Assembly (NCBI GenBank): GCA_036877525.1
Contig: JAZGTH010000120.1
Span: 1,196,001 to 1,260,000, forward strand
Origin: Chromobotia macracanthus
Taxonomy: Eukaryota; Chordata; Actinopteri; Cypriniformes; Botiidae
DNA: 64,000 nucleotides
Reading direction: 5' to 3'
The position numbers were made by a program, and so were the translations under genes. Each line of letters begins with the position of its first letter. Positions within the stretch are counted from its first letter, which is position 1. This document shows positions 36,321-49,465 of the stretch, in pieces. The notes under the pieces are model-generated. The model was not told where the DNA came from and did no database searches. It saw nothing but the letters and a program-made list of their open reading frames with translations.

Positions 36321-37321
36321 TTAAAGGTATTAAAAATTCATTAACAAGAATAGTACAGAAGCCTGCCAACAAATCAGCCAAACTCTCATCTCATGTTGTC
36401 AAAAGATTATGGCCACTTTATTCGAGAGAGTTTATTTCTTATAAAAGGATACTTGCATATCAACAGGTTAGTTCAGCAACAGAACCCCAATTCCATAAAT
36501 GTGCTGAGGTATCCTTAATAGCATGTTTAATGGAATAAACACATTTAGATGATCTATGTGAAATTGAAAATTTTATGTGATATAAATGCCATATATTATA
36601 TTTACATAAAAAATGTTCTCTTAACGCATTTCAACTGCAGACTGTAATGTTTCCGACAGTTATATTTCTCTGCCCCAATTTGTTTTCATCAGATGTGTTT
36701 ATGGCTATCTGAAAGTATTTTACAGCTTTCCTACCCAACCGTGCTGATGAGAATGACTGAATTCATGAATAACAAACTTACATGCGTTTTTATAAGAAAA
36801 CCACAGCAATTACTTGCAGAGAGTGTTGACATTATGACGGACATCCTCTTCAGTTTCTCCTTCCTGTTTTTTGTAACTTTTTTATGAGTGATGCTCATCA
36901 TGTCCGACGCCCATGTTTGTGCCGGTGTTGTGTACATTTGTTTGATAGATTGTTCTGAGATTATTTGTTTACTTAGAGGTCATGGATGAAAAATTAGTGC
37001 AGAGGATATGAATTTAATCTTGTAGCCTCAGTGATTTTGTTAGAGTAAAATCAATGCTAAAATATGCTAGGATACATGCTCCAGCGTTCTCAGAATAATG
37101 TGTAAGTTTCGGCAGCAGGTGTAGAATCTTTGGCAAAGGCATTGGCGTGATCATTGTTTTGGCAAGAGCGGTTTGATTAATTGCATAAATACATGTTAAT
37201 CAGAACCTACCAAAGCACATGATGAATTCAACTAGATTAATCATTTCCAATATGCATAAGTTTAATTTTTAGGGCAACGGTAGATAAAATATCAAGCTTG
37301 TGGGATGCATATATTCCACAG
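36321..37321. other. Unique sequence, nothing firm
   Basis: AT-rich. Opposed 64- and 68-codon frames at 36693-36937 have no features. 37080-37260 is moderately complex. Confidence 0.45.
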
Positions 37322-37390
37322 CCCAGCTAACAATTTTAGGTTGTAAAACGTTCCCTAACATTTCGTTCTAAGAATTCCCTGTTAGCTGGG
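37322..37390 (+). mobile_element. Family A MITE, copy 5: 69-bp minimal derivative
   Basis: Keeps both ends with a perfect 11-bp terminal inverted repeat, CCCAGCTAACA and TGTTAGCTGGG. About 43 bp of left end (AATTTTAGGTTGTAAAACGT) joins directly to about 26 bp of right end (TTCTAAGAATTCCC). The interior of about 270 bp is gone. Confidence 0.88.
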
Positions 37391-37438
37391 AGGACTTTCA
37401 AAGTGGACACTATTCCACCCATACATAGACCAGCGTTT

Positions 37439-37489
37439 TCTGACCAGTCCTAGATCCTAGACCAGTCCTGAGTCCTCGATCAATCCTGG
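37439..37489. repeat. Short imperfect tandem repeat
   Basis: Three diverged units of about 17 bp with the core GACCAGTCCTAG/GAGTCC. It starts 48 bp after the minimal family A copy. Confidence 0.7.
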
Positions 37490-38275
37490 TATTTACTCAT
37501 TTAAATTTCATGTAAACACACACCATGTACAGTTGACTGAATAAGAAAATTCAGGCACCAGAGTTGTCTAGATGACTTTACAAGTGAACACCATTGAGAA
37601 GGTAACTTTAAAAACCTGCCATCTCTACTCATCCTTTTATCTAACATCTTAAAAGGAAACACCAGGCCCTGCAATGAGACACTCAAGGTCCTGTGACTCC
37701 TTCACCAACATCAGCATTTAGTCGTCTAATCTCAAAATAACAATAATGGTGATTAATGGCAGTGTCCCGTCTCTGGGCTGGAACACACAGCATTGATGCC
37801 ACTCACCAGTGAGCATGCTGATTTGACTCTGATGTGAATTAGAGTAGAAAGGGAGGGTTCCCTGCTGTGTCTGTGCACAGAACAAATTCTGACACTAACA
37901 CACATACACACATCGTTAATGGCCTTTCACAGGGGTGCCAAAAAATGCTAATAATTGCGATAATGGGCTTCTTTTTATCACTAACCAATGCACCAATGCG
38001 TATCATAACGCTTGTGTCAAAGGCTGTACAGTGACTGAGTGGAGTTGAGTGGCGTGAATTACCCTTAATAATGGTAACAAAGCCTGACTAATTTCAAGAA
38101 GTAATTTCAAACAACTACAAAACATAAAATCTGTAAGGTATATTTTTTTCAGGGTAATGGTCCACAGCAGATGAACTCAAGAAAAACAAACTAAATACAA
38201 TACAATACAAAAACAAGGTCATGAGAAAACCTTAATTCAACTTTACACAAAGAAATAAAAATCACAGAATAATGC
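37490..38275. other. Unique sequence, possibly regulatory
   Basis: 37700-38110 contains mixed sequence such as TGCTAATAATTGCGATAATG. The 61-codon minus frame has no features. Confidence 0.4.
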
Positions 38276-38589
38276 GGTAACACTTTACAATAAGATTGTA
38301 TTTGTTAACATTAGGAAAGGCATTAGCTAACACAAACTAACAATAAGCCTGATAGGGTTTCAACATGTATTAATCTATGTTAATGTTAGGTAATGCCAAA
38401 TTGTTCATGTTAGTTCAGTGCACATCAACTAATGTTAATAGTTACAACTTTTCATTTAAAAATGTATTGGTAAATGCTGAAAAGTAACCTAAACTAAGAT
38501 TAATAAATGCTCTAGAAAAAATGTTTGTCATTCATGTTAGCTAATGCATTAACTAATATTAATAAATATACCTCAATGTAAAGTGTTCC
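38276..38589. mobile_element. GGTAACACTTTACAATAAG-type MITE
   Basis: Starts GGTAACACTTTACAATAAG and ends CTCAATGTAAAGTGTTCC, a diverged terminal inverted repeat. The interior is built of TTAACATTAG/TAATGTTA words (CATTAGCTAACACAAACTAA, TCATGTTAGCTAATGCATTA). This is a common non-autonomous element of cyprinid genomes; exact subfamily not assigned. Confidence 0.85.
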
Positions 38590-39896
38590 AGAATATGTGT
38601 AAAATATATAAATAACTTAAATAACACATACATATAGAAAATACTGTATGTTTGTCCAAATATATAAAAGCTTTTTTTAAATGGGTGTAGATTAATGAGA
38701 ATGAATGACCTTATAACACAATTCTGTGATTACAAATTCCTTATTGACTTTCCAAGCTGAAAACTGAGAATAAACATAACATCTCTGCATTATTAATATT
38801 CTCTCAGAGGCCGTTGTAAATTCTATCTGTGTGGTGTTGCCTTTGTATCAGCAGACATTAAAATATTTATACACGCCTAATTAATTGGCACTGCAGGACT
38901 GTTTTACTGTTGCAACTCTGTAAATGAAGACCTTGATTAGATTAAAATATTCATACTGGTCACAGGTGTGGATGTATCCATATGAAGTTATGTACTGCAA
39001 AGACACAATATCTGTGTGTCATTCAAATCCTTCTCTATTTACAGACGCATGATCTTCTGTATACGAAAGCTCAGACATGATGAGCAATGTTCCTTTATTT
39101 CTGGTGATAATTGCTCAGGTATGGCCGTTTTGTCTTTCCGTGAGCGCAGTTAACATGTTATTGAATCACATTATCTTCTCTGGTGGGGTCTCATTACTCA
39201 CAGAAAGTAATCTGTAATGACGGGCTAGCACCAATGAACTGAAGCTTATTCTGCCATTGATTGTATTTAGCCAAACTGCTGGAAAAACACACTCCCTGTG
39301 AGAAGCTCTCACGAGCGCTTTCAGATTCATGGACTGAACTCTTTAACCATCATGTATTTTGTCTCACTGCTTACTGAGGGATGAATGTATTATTGATCCG
39401 GGCCTGTGTGTTTGCCCAGCCTGTGAATTGAAAAGGGGTTAGGTTTAGTCCTGCCTGTTTACATAAAGCATGTTGTGATTGTATTCTGAATAGGCAGCTA
39501 CTTTAGATGGTCTGCAAATCCATCAGGCTTGACAGAGCCATTATACATTCACTTTTTATAAGTTCTGTCAGCTTATGTACACCCAAATATCACTTTCAAC
39601 TAAAAACGCATTCATAAGGGCCCACAGGCAGCAGTAGCAGGTCTATTAAACTGCCTCTGGGGTTTTCCAATGTGGTTATGTTTTTATTTTATATTGGTTT
39701 GTGAAATACTCCTCACCTTCCAGTCTAAACTGAGATTACATAGGTATTTTTCAATTAAGCACATTAAAATGTAAAACGGGGCCGCCATTTGTCATTGTCA
39801 TGATATTGTACATAAGGTTGGGAGAACAGCCCGAAAGAAATTAAGAATTTTAATGACATGAAATCCGTACACTTCACTTTAAATACATCAATTGTT
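38590..39896. other. Unique sequence, partly enhancer-like
   Basis: 38690-39640 is repeat-free with words such as CTAATTAATTGGCACTGCAG and CATTATCTTCTCTGGTGGGG. No exon or RNA gene. Candidate regulatory sequence at low confidence. Confidence 0.35.
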
Positions 39897-40109
39897 CTTA
39901 AACAACAATTTGGACTATGATTTTCTACTAAAATCTAACCCATATTAAAGGCCAAAAGTAAAATTCCTCATACAAACTATTTGTATTATTCTATTCTATT
40001 ACAATGTTTCCCACATAAATGGCAAAACTTGATATAAATCCATTAAATTGCCTTAAACAACAATTTGGAATATTCTGTTGTGTTCTATTTTAGTTAAATG
40101 TTTCCCACA
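39897..40109. repeat. Partial local duplication
   Basis: CTTAAACAACAATTTGGA occurs at 39897 and 40052, and ATGTTTCCCACA at 40004 and 40098. Each pair lies in similar flanking sequence. The unequal spacing (155 and 94 bp) fits an old tandem duplication with a later deletion. Confidence 0.6.
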
Positions 40110-40739
40110 ATAATCCACCACTTTCTTAAAAAAGAATTGTGGATTTAAAGCAAGCAAACATGCACAGACTGGCTCTTCTACATCTCAGAAGACAGGCTTC
40201 AGTTCCCATTAGAGAAATGGCTATTTAAATGATCTGAGCATTGACAGGCCTTCTGGGAAAAGAGGACGGATTGTGTTGAGCAAACAGGCCCCTGAGCTTA
40301 ACACAATCCCCGGGGTCCGTGTCAGGCCCAGAGGCAAGGCACTGCAATTGTTTTAGCATGGCTTTATTCCTTAAAACATATTGTCTTTCTGATGCCAGGA
40401 ACTGTGAATGTATCGTGTGTGTGAATACACGTGTGCACTGGAGTACAAGGTGGTCGGGGAGCGTTTGATTATTCATCTCACCGTGGGCTCTGGAAGGTGA
40501 AATACTCTTCCACTTCTGTTTATTCTCTGTGACTGATAATCTTCGCTAATCCTTTCCTCCACTTTAAGGGCCTCTCGCCAAACTCTGCACCACCAAAGTA
40601 TTAGCTGAAATAACACTCCACCGAAAAATATTCACAAAAATGAAAGATCCAACAAATTTACAGAGCCAAGAATATGTGCCAACAGCCTAATACAATGTAT
40701 TCATCTATTTTAACCATATGCATTCTGCTCCCTCTGTTA
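40110..40739. other. Unique sequence
   Basis: The minus frame 40225-40476 (83 codons) lacks features. Moderate complexity; possible regulatory sequence. Confidence 0.4.
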
Positions 40740-41240
40740 CATTAAAAATTTACGCTTCAAGGACGGTATTAATGTTCAGCCATGCCCAGAGGGACCGGGC
40801 GGCGTGTTGCACTGGGGACATATTCAAGATTTGAACGTCCCAGCATGCCATTTGATGGTGTCACAAGGTTAGATAGGCAACGCTGTGGGCACGGGTTTAA
40901 GCTGTATTCCAGCGACTGTTTAAAAGGCGACCCCCAGCCCTGTCTGACTTAACCTTTTTAGGAAAGCACTGGACAAAAGCCATCGTTTCCTCTGAGATAT
41001 CCTGTTAAAGCTATTCTGGAGCCGGCCGACCGTGGGCCTCCCTCAAAGAGAGGGGCAGCATTATTCAACTTCCTCCTTCTGATCCTCGGCCTACAACAAA
41101 CCATGTAATCCACAGCTCAGTGGCCAGAGAGAAAGAATGGCACAGAATGTTCCTGTTACATGTGCAGATGGGACAGGCTGAGAGAGAGGAACCAGAAGAA
41201 GAGCTGCTCTGAGTTTGTCTCCGCAAGTTTAGGTTTCAGA
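40740..41240. promoter_or_regulatory. Candidate conserved non-coding element
   Basis: GC-richer than its surroundings, repeat-free and without a long frame (GGACCGGGCGGCGTGTTG, GCCGGCCGACCGTGGGCC, CTGTTTAAAAGGCGACCCCC). The lack of coding potential together with high complexity makes regulatory sequence the likeliest content. Confidence 0.33.
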
Positions 41241-41990
41241 CTGTGGCTATGAAAACAAAGAGTCTGCGGCTGATGAAATAATTGTTTGCAGTTTTTAAAA
41301 TGTATGAAGTCAGTTGTATTCAGTTGCATGTGTATGTGTTATTTTATGTTCAAGAGGCAATACAATACTTGAACAGAAATAACTGAGTGTGTGTTGACCT
41401 AATTTATCAGGACATTTTGCATTCTTACTAACATGCTTTAAATGGTAGTCAACGTCCATTATCCCTAAATAATTCGCATGACAAACTTAAGCTCATATCT
41501 ATATCATTTTATATATAACTTATAACTAGTAACTTAAAAAAAATACTAAACTTAATTTCTTGACATGAGAATGTCAGCAAAATATCCCAAAACATTAAAA
41601 CAATTTTACTTCATTAAACCTCTGAATACACTTGTAATCTGTAACAATTTCCACCATATGGCTCACTTTAACATTAAAAAGTTGGAAACTCTTCAAAAAT
41701 GTCTTCAGTACCAAACAAAACCCTCCCAACAACCGAGGTTCTTTGGCAGGCTCTGCTGTTTACCTGGAAATGAGAAAAAGGTCTTTGTTTGCCTGTACAG
41801 CCAGAGTCCCACAGACTCAACATAGGGCACAGCACAAGCAGCAGTCTGAAACAGGCTGGCCTGAGCCTTCAGCATAATTAACACCCCCAACAGTGTTATT
41901 AAATGGAACTGCCATCAATGGAGATAGAGACTAACCTAAAGAAAGAGAGATAAGAAAATTCAAAATGCATATCTTAGGGGCAAACATGAT
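41241..41990. other. Unique sequence, nothing firm
   Basis: AT-rich at first. Opposed frames at 41565-41825 (plus, 86 codons) and 41705-41890 (minus) have no features. Confidence 0.45.
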
Positions 41991-43560
41991 AGGATTACAA
42001 AATGAGCAGCTTGCAAACTGTCTTGGCTTTGATGAAGAAAACATTTAATTATCCCCCAGTGGAAGAGATCCCCTATTGTTTAAAGCTAATTTGTCCCTTT
42101 TGGCTACTTCCTCGGCCTAAAGGCCTGTCAGTCTCATATTTCTATTCTCTCTCACCACGATCTTGCAATTGTACTGTTTTAACTGCTGAAACTATGGGTT
42201 TTATTCAACAAATCCTATTTAGAATTTAAAGGAAATCACTTGACCTAAGAAAAACAGCGACAAACAAGCTTTTTGCCTTCTAATTAAGTAACAAAACACA
42301 CCAGGATAAATATTAAACTTCAGGATAGGTCCTCATAGCAGGGGCATAATTTAATTTGTTTAAGCGCTACCTAAAGATCACGGACCTCAAGAGAAGATGA
42401 AAGACACAAAGCCGCTCCCCCCCAAAAGGATCAAGCAGGTCAATTTCCCTTTACTTTGTCCCAGCCAAGGGTTTGTATTCCCTTCCCTACAAAGGCCACC
42501 ATTGGGCTAGACTGTGAGCTAAGCCACTAAGAGTTAGCTGCTTTCTTGACTATTTGATATCTTTGAATAATAGGAGGTAATAAGTTTCCTCAAAGCCTAC
42601 CTCCCTTACCTCAGAGAAAAAAGAGCAAACACTCCCTTAACTGACATAAGAGCATCCAAACAGAAATGGATACAGAATACAGCCCTCCAACGATCAACAC
42701 AAATCAACATCGGGCAAATCAGGGAAGAAATTTCTTGCCTGTGTACTAAAACAAGATTAAAAGTGAAGGAGAGCTGCTGTTGAAATGGCCTTGGTTCACT
42801 TCGTTGAAATTAAATCACTGAAGTTTCAAGAATTTGTACAGAACAAGTACAGAGATGGAAGCTACCTCAACAGATTAAAGAGCCAATATATTTTGGTCTA
42901 TGAGCCCATTCTGCTCTCTGCTCTCCATTATACATCTTTCCTTTTCTATCATTTCTCATCACGATTTAACAATACATTCACATTAGCCTTGACAGTGAGC
43001 TCAGTTCACATTTAAATGCAATTTGAAAGAGACACATATTTGCATAGTGAATTAAAATTAAGAGCTAATTATGCAAATAAATTATGGAAAAGAGCAAGGG
43101 GTTGGTTTGCACTAGTTTTTAGCCCAATTTGTGAGACAATAGTCACTTGATAGTCTAAACGACATTGTACGGCGTTTGCCGAGGACTCATACAATGGTGT
43201 TAAATATTCAAGTGGTATTTAATTACAAAAAATTAGGAGCTTATAATTTACAAGGCCTGCTTCTTAAGTACAGCAAGACAAATTCCCTCCCAAAGGACTA
43301 AGGTTTCGTTTATACATATCCCTCCCTAATTCATTTTGCATGAACTGGTAAAGAGAGTTCTATTGTAAGACGACAACTGTGAAATACGAACAGAACACCG
43401 GGTGAAAATGAAGCAAGAACAAAGATAATGAGCAACCGTGTTTACAAAATATGTTATAATTGATCAAAGATGAGATGCTGTAAGCATGACCTTCTGCTGA
43501 AGTAATTTCTTTGTATTTTACAACTGTTTGGATAAAAAGTGTTTGATCCATTTTAATCAT
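41991..43560. promoter_or_regulatory. Candidate enhancer cluster with POU/homeodomain motifs
   Basis: A long repeat-free tract. At 43038-43045 is ATTTGCAT and at 43071-43078 ATGCAAAT, an inverted octamer pair, with TAATTA (43066-43071) abutting the second. GTGGTATTTAATTACAAAAA, CATTTAATTATCCCCCAGTG and TTTGCATGAACTGGTAAAG occur in the same tract. The 75- to 76-codon frames within (42002-42229 and 42785-43015) have no domains. The motif clustering is visible; enhancer function is inferred. Confidence 0.38.
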
Positions 43561-46500
43561 CACAAAGGGCTTTCAATGTTTTAAAAATGTGTTACAGTGT
43601 TTGTGTTGCAATCTGCAAGTGAAACAAGAGCTCACAGCCTTAACAAAGGGAAGCTCTATGAATGACTTGAAAGTCCACATCAATACACCTAACCATGTTC
43701 AAAAGACATAATTTAAAGCCTAGCAATATATAAAATGCCCAGAGAAAATATGGAAAACTATCTGAGGGAACTATTAACTAATAGCTTTTTGTTGCCATTC
43801 AAACACAAGAATAATGCCTAATCTGTTATTTTTTACTCTATTATTAACTGTATTTTTACCACAATTATTACTGTATAGCAGTTGTGTAAATGTCCAGTGC
43901 TAAATGGTTTAAATTAAGACTAGAGAGATGTCCAAGCCCTGACACTGGTCTTACAAATGAAATGATGTAGCAGTTCAAGGTAGTTTTAAACCTCATCAGC
44001 TAAATGGCCTGCCTATTAACAGATAATTAATCCAAAACAGGAGTCTTAATGTCAAGATCTGTAAATTAAAGCTGGTCATGAATTAAAAAAATCAGCCAAA
44101 ATATGTTAGATATTATAGATATAATAGTATAGATATAATCTTATATAATTCAGAATATAAAAACCTTTTAAATACTGTGCTTCAAGATACCCTACCCTGT
44201 TTCAAGAGCTAAACAATTCAAACAGATCCAAAAGCACAGCAGAGCTACAGCCAGCTCAGTCTCCAGTAGGGGTCCTTCCTCTAACAGCAAGCAGTGCAGG
44301 TGCCTGCTTTAAAACAGATCAGCAGCCAGATCTCTATGTTTGTGCCATGTATGACTTCATATTCCATATTTCCTCTCTTTAATTAGTTCAGTTTTAACAC
44401 CATGTCATTAGCAGGCATGAGCCACAAGTTCTGAGCTGGTAGATAACTTTTATGTCTGAAAGGTCTGTTGGCACAGAGATATAATTGAAAATCATATAGT
44501 TAAGGATATGTGCAGTCAGAGATGAACAGCCTGAGTTAAATTAAGGTAAACTGTCCAATTTGTTCCGATCTGCACGATTAAGAAACAACTAAAATAACTA
44601 CAATGTAAAGAACTCATAAAACATTGCAAAAATAAATACAAGAATACATATATGTAAATACAAGAATGCATACATCTCATGTTTACCACATACTCAGAAG
44701 AGGCGTGTGTAAAATTGCTGGTTAGCTAAAATGTACAAAAAATTCATTTTTCCCCTCAGCACTGCAATACACTTTCCCCATAAAGCCAATAAGATTTCTG
44801 AATCCGGAATCACATGCATCTTTACTATTCATACAGTAATTGACCATGGTCTGATGGAATAGCTCTCCAAACTTGATAAATGAATACTTCGTATCATTTT
44901 GTGGGGCTGTGATTCTTTCGTATCTTGCTTTACTTCTACCTTTACCGTGATCTATGTGCTGTCAGAAAGCTCTGATTATAAACATCTTTGCTCTGCGTCA
45001 TTGTTAACATGGCTCGTTCCTTGGCTAATTTCATAGGTTTACTTTCAGAAATGAATCCTCTTAATCAAACTCCCTCGTCCTAACTCTATCAAAGGGAAAT
45101 GTTTCCGTTTATGAAACAAATTGCCTGATAATGAGGATAATCTTGCAAATAAAAAAGGAAGATTGGGGAGAAAAAGAAAGCTTGTGCTGTTCTGCCACAA
45201 GGGTTGAGTTAATTTAAAACATTTATAGAAGGAAATGAGTGTCTCCATCAAACAGCCTTGCCCATTTACATCTCTTGCATATAAGTCAATTTGTGAGTGC
45301 CCTGTATAATAAATCAATGTCAATGGGTTTATACCAACAAACACTGCTGCTTACATAAGCTACCTGGAAAAGCCCTTTCATATCCATAATTTTAAAATGA
45401 ATGGACCAAAATTGATGGACCAATTATCCGTACACGGAGACTGGCAAAAATTAAAAGTCTAATTCTACAGTAAGTGTTAAGCACCCTTTGACTATAAATC
45501 TGCATTAATCAGGGTTCGAAGTGACCAGTAGGAATGTTAAAAAAGGTGTTAAGCAGAGTTCAGCAAACAAGTGCTCCCTTTGTTGAAGCACAGCCCGCAG
45601 ACACAGCAGGTGCAATGCAGTCGAGAGAGAGATAGCACAAACACACACCACCTCGCAGGAAAATAATTTGCGGCCTTAGTCATAGAAGAGAAAAGTGCTG
45701 CAGGCTTTCTCTGTCAATTCCACTCCTTTGGGTCAAACAAACAGCCTTCCTACAGCCAGCTTAAAGGCTGGTGTCTGGTCAGCCAAGCTGAAAATGTCTG
45801 TTGTCCTGTGCTGCAATGTAGCATTTCATCTACCAGCTGTTTACTTTTTGTCAGTGACAGAGAGTTGGTGTATGAGGAAGCATCATATTTATTGAGCAGA
45901 TAAGCCTAGTGTTCTCACAGGCCCTTCATCCTGCCACAACAGAGTGGCTTTGTTACTTTTTCATCAATTCAACATTCACAAATGTGCGTTGTAAAAACAA
46001 CCCCAGAGGGGAGGAGGACAGAACAAAAAGGGAAGTAAAAAAAGATATGTCCTGTGAGCAGTGAACCAAAGGGGCTTTTTCCAAGTATTTTCCAAGTGGG
46101 AAAAAGAAAGTTTTGGGACTCTTGTGTGAACTTTAGACCAATTAACGTTATGTGTGGAGTTTTTTTGTTTAATATGGTTTTACAGACATTCAGATGCATA
46201 AGTAAAAGAGACACTTTTTACGCTTTTGGGTCCATCACATAACACTAGTTTTATTTTTTAACTGCTGTCATGCAGCTTATTATGTTAAAAAAATGTAAGT
46301 TAAAAAAGAAAATTTTATTCATTTGTGAGGTAAGTCCAAATCAATGTGGCATAATGAACATGAAAGGAGCCATTTTGTTGTCATGTGACAGGAAAACTGT
46401 AAAACAAAGACGACCCTCTTCAAACCGTCATGACTGTGTGTCAAGGTAATTTTATGAAAAGTAATTAAAAATTAAGTAACCAGTACAATGTCTTGATAGA

Positions 46501-47639
46501 CAGGATTAAAAAAAAAACTCTTTATAGTTTTTTTTTAATATGTTTGAAAACAATGAGGTTTATTGTAAGACTGTTGTGTAAATTAAGTACTTTACCAGAT
46601 ATTTTTATCATTAAATATATTTTTTATCCACAGAAATTAATCTTGGCATAAAAATATAAACTATTAATACCAGTTGTCTAGTAACGGCACGTGTTTAAAA
46701 CAACATTTTAAAAATGTGGCTCCTAACTATCTCAGCCAAAATCAACACATGCAAACTTACAAATCCCTTGTACAAACTCCAAATACTCTTCAACCCAACA
46801 GAGTGAATGTGTCGGATTAATTTACAAAGCAAACAATACAATGTCTCATGCAGCACAAGATGTTAAACCGTAATGTGATTTGCGTACTTAGTACATGAAG
46901 CATCTCCATTGTCAGATTAAGTTATCCTCAAAATGACAACGAACCTTAGGCAAATATATAATGAATTTTCTTTTGATCTGTCATTTTACCAGGTTTGCAT
47001 CTTAAAGAACATTTTATTTTGATGCCTTATTTACATAAACGTTTTTAATTATTACTGATATCGTTAACGTGGGATGGCATGATCCTTTTACTCTGTTTAC
47101 ATTATCAAACTGACTTCTATATTTTCAGAGATGACAATCTTGATGTTGCGTAGCAATTCATTTTTCCATTAACGGTGAACTACACAGCGGCAAGGCAACA
47201 GATCAGCTAGTGGACACTAGAGACAACTTCAACAAACAGACAAACGAAAGAGCACTGTCTGCTAATGATAGATTATAAATCATATCATCTCTCAGGCAGG
47301 ACAACGTAGTTAATTAAAACAGTCGAGATGAAATCATATGCATATTTGCAAATGCAGCACTTTTTTATGATTACACATTTACATAATATAATGGTCTTCT
47401 TAAAATTCTTTTCTAATTATTTTAGTGTGTCGCATTATTCATTTGGGATAATGTATGCTCTTAATTGAGATGATGCCTCAAGGGTGACACCCTGATTTCA
47501 AAGTTTTAAGTTCTTTTTTTTCTAAAGACCAGCATTAACTGTGCATAAGACCCACTTCCTCAAACTGAAAAAATGTTCCATTGAAAACTGTGCAAAAAAA
47601 TTCATAAATCCAAAGCTATGAAGACAAAATGATGCATGA
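43561..47639. other. AT-rich intergenic sequence
   Basis: No exon, RNA gene or dispersed repeat recognised. 44100-44150 is a low-complexity ATTATAGATATAATA patch. A 99-codon minus frame (45045-45344) and opposed 81/62-codon frames at 45969-46242 have no domain features. 45590-45900 is more complex and may be regulatory. Confidence 0.42.
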
Positions 47640-48130
47640 TTCACAATTAGTTAATTTACCATCACTGAAAGTAAAAAACCTATGATGGGCATTAGAAAGC
47701 AAAATGCACTACAGAAACTGCAGAGTACACACAGTCTTATAAACGCAGCGTGTTGCATTCCCACTATACAGGACACAATGAGGTTAGCTTTTCCTTTCTG
47801 TGCCCCCAAGAGCTACGCATCCCTCCTTTCAAAACTCTCCCTCTCTCTCTTCTGTTGGCTAAGGGCCCTCTCAGGCAGCCACAGCGGGGGTGGCAGGGCG
47901 CCACGCGCTGAAAGCCCCCCAGCTCAGAGAGCAGCATGTCCCCCAGCCCATAGGCTTGCCTCCGGGGGCTCGGAAGAGAAAAAGTGAAACCAATAGTTTA
48001 TCCTCTAGCAGCAGGGCCCGCAGCACGCTCCAAGGGGGGGCATTGTAGCACATTACCAAGACAATGTTGCCATATGGGGAACAGAAGGATCTCCAACTTG
48101 CAGCCCACCAAAAGCAAGGCAAACATCCCA
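47640..48130. promoter_or_regulatory. GC-rich block, open on both strands, function unknown
   Basis: The sharpest GC-rich island in the window (GGCAGGGCGCCACGCGCTG, AAGGGGGGGCATTG). A plus frame (47682-47987, 101 codons) ends in Pro/Ala/Arg/Ser-rich low-complexity residues; a minus frame (47871-48122, 83 codons) overlaps it. Neither has a Kozak-like start with splice support. It could be a conserved element or a small CpG-containing promoter, but no TATA or initiator context is convincing. Confidence 0.3.
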
Positions 48131-49177
48131 GCCTGAGATGCAGAGACTGGTCATTTTGGGTTAGCTGTTTTTAACATAACAACAGAATGAAACAGAGGAG
48201 TCATTTTGTTGCCATTAAGACTTATTATCTGGGGTGGGGAGGGGGGTCACAAATTCATAGGCCTCAGTCATATGACTTGGGAATAGGTTAGGAGCCCAGA
48301 CTGTGTAAATGACAAAAGAGCTTTGGTTACATTGGGTTTTAAATCCTATCTTAAATCCTATCTAGAGAAGACACTTCTCTCCTTTTCATCCTGTGAAAAT
48401 AAGCTTAAAAGGTACAAAGAGGAGGAAATGAATACATGTGATATAATAGGACATTTTTTCTTTAATTTACAGGTTAGAATCACCTACCTTGGACAGTGAT
48501 GATATTATATGGATGAAGTGGAAAATATAGAATCTCCTTTTTGGTTTTGGTAATGTGCTGGTAATGAAAATTATATTGATGGGAAATATACTCTATTAAA
48601 TAAATACTATAAATGATCATTGAGTCTAAACCACAGGTAACTAAATATAGGGTAAATTAATAATTATATTAGTATTTTATTAGCTGAAAACATCAATAAT
48701 GCCATTTGGAATTTTATTAAATAAAAATGGGGTTATCTGTTACAGTTGTGTAGCAGAATAAAGGGCTCAGTCATTAATTTTAAAGCCATCAATAACATCA
48801 GTCCATCTGTAAGACAAAAAGGAGAATCTCCCTCATAATGGTTTGAAAACACTACAGACTCCACTGAAGAACAGCAGAACATATTGATCCTCAGGACAAA
48901 TGCTCTTTAGAATATTTACAGTCTCATTTGCTTTAATGATTTCCTTCCCTGCTAAGGATTATCCAGGGTCTAGTATGCCAGACTAAGAATAAGTAAATAA
49001 AAGCAATTAGCAAGACATCTATATGACTGGCAAAAGACAGAAAATTCAGAAATATGAATTTATTCTCAATAATGGCATTCAAAAAATACTTATGCAATAG
49101 TAGTGTTACTTGTTCCTTTTGTAATTTGTATATTTTTGTACAGCGCTTTGGAAACCTCAGTTACTTTTCATATGTGC
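48131..49177. other. Unique sequence, nothing firm
   Basis: A short repeat of AAATCCTATCT occurs at about 48341-48364. G-rich stretch 48230-48246. AT-rich after 48400. No gene. Confidence 0.5.
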
Positions 49178-49465
49178 TTAAAGCCACAGTCTGTAACAAT
49201 TTTGGTTAAATATAAACAAAAATCAGTTATTGACCAAGTACATGACAGATCACTGTTCAAAACGGTCTTTTTACCTTACCCTGATTCACAACAGTAATTT
49301 CATAATAACGATTTAACATGTGAGCTGTCAGGTCTGATTTCGCAGGAAATGTCAGTTTGGCTTCATTTGACTTCAACATATATAAAGTATGTAAAGTATC
49401 CTGAAATTGTATGTTTCAAACAGAGATGGCGTTAGAGAGGCAAACATCATGGATTGCAGCTTTAA
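49178..49465 (+). mobile_element. Family C MITE, reference copy
   Basis: Left end TTAAAGCCACAGTCTGTAAC, right end CATGGATTGCAGCTTTAA, forming imperfect terminal inverted repeats bounded by TTAA at both edges. The interior includes GTCAGTTTGGCTTCATTTGA and ATGTTTCAAACAGAGATGGC. Non-coding; the copies at 14940 and 27049 align to it. TTAA at both ends could be part of the element or the target site. Confidence 0.82.
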
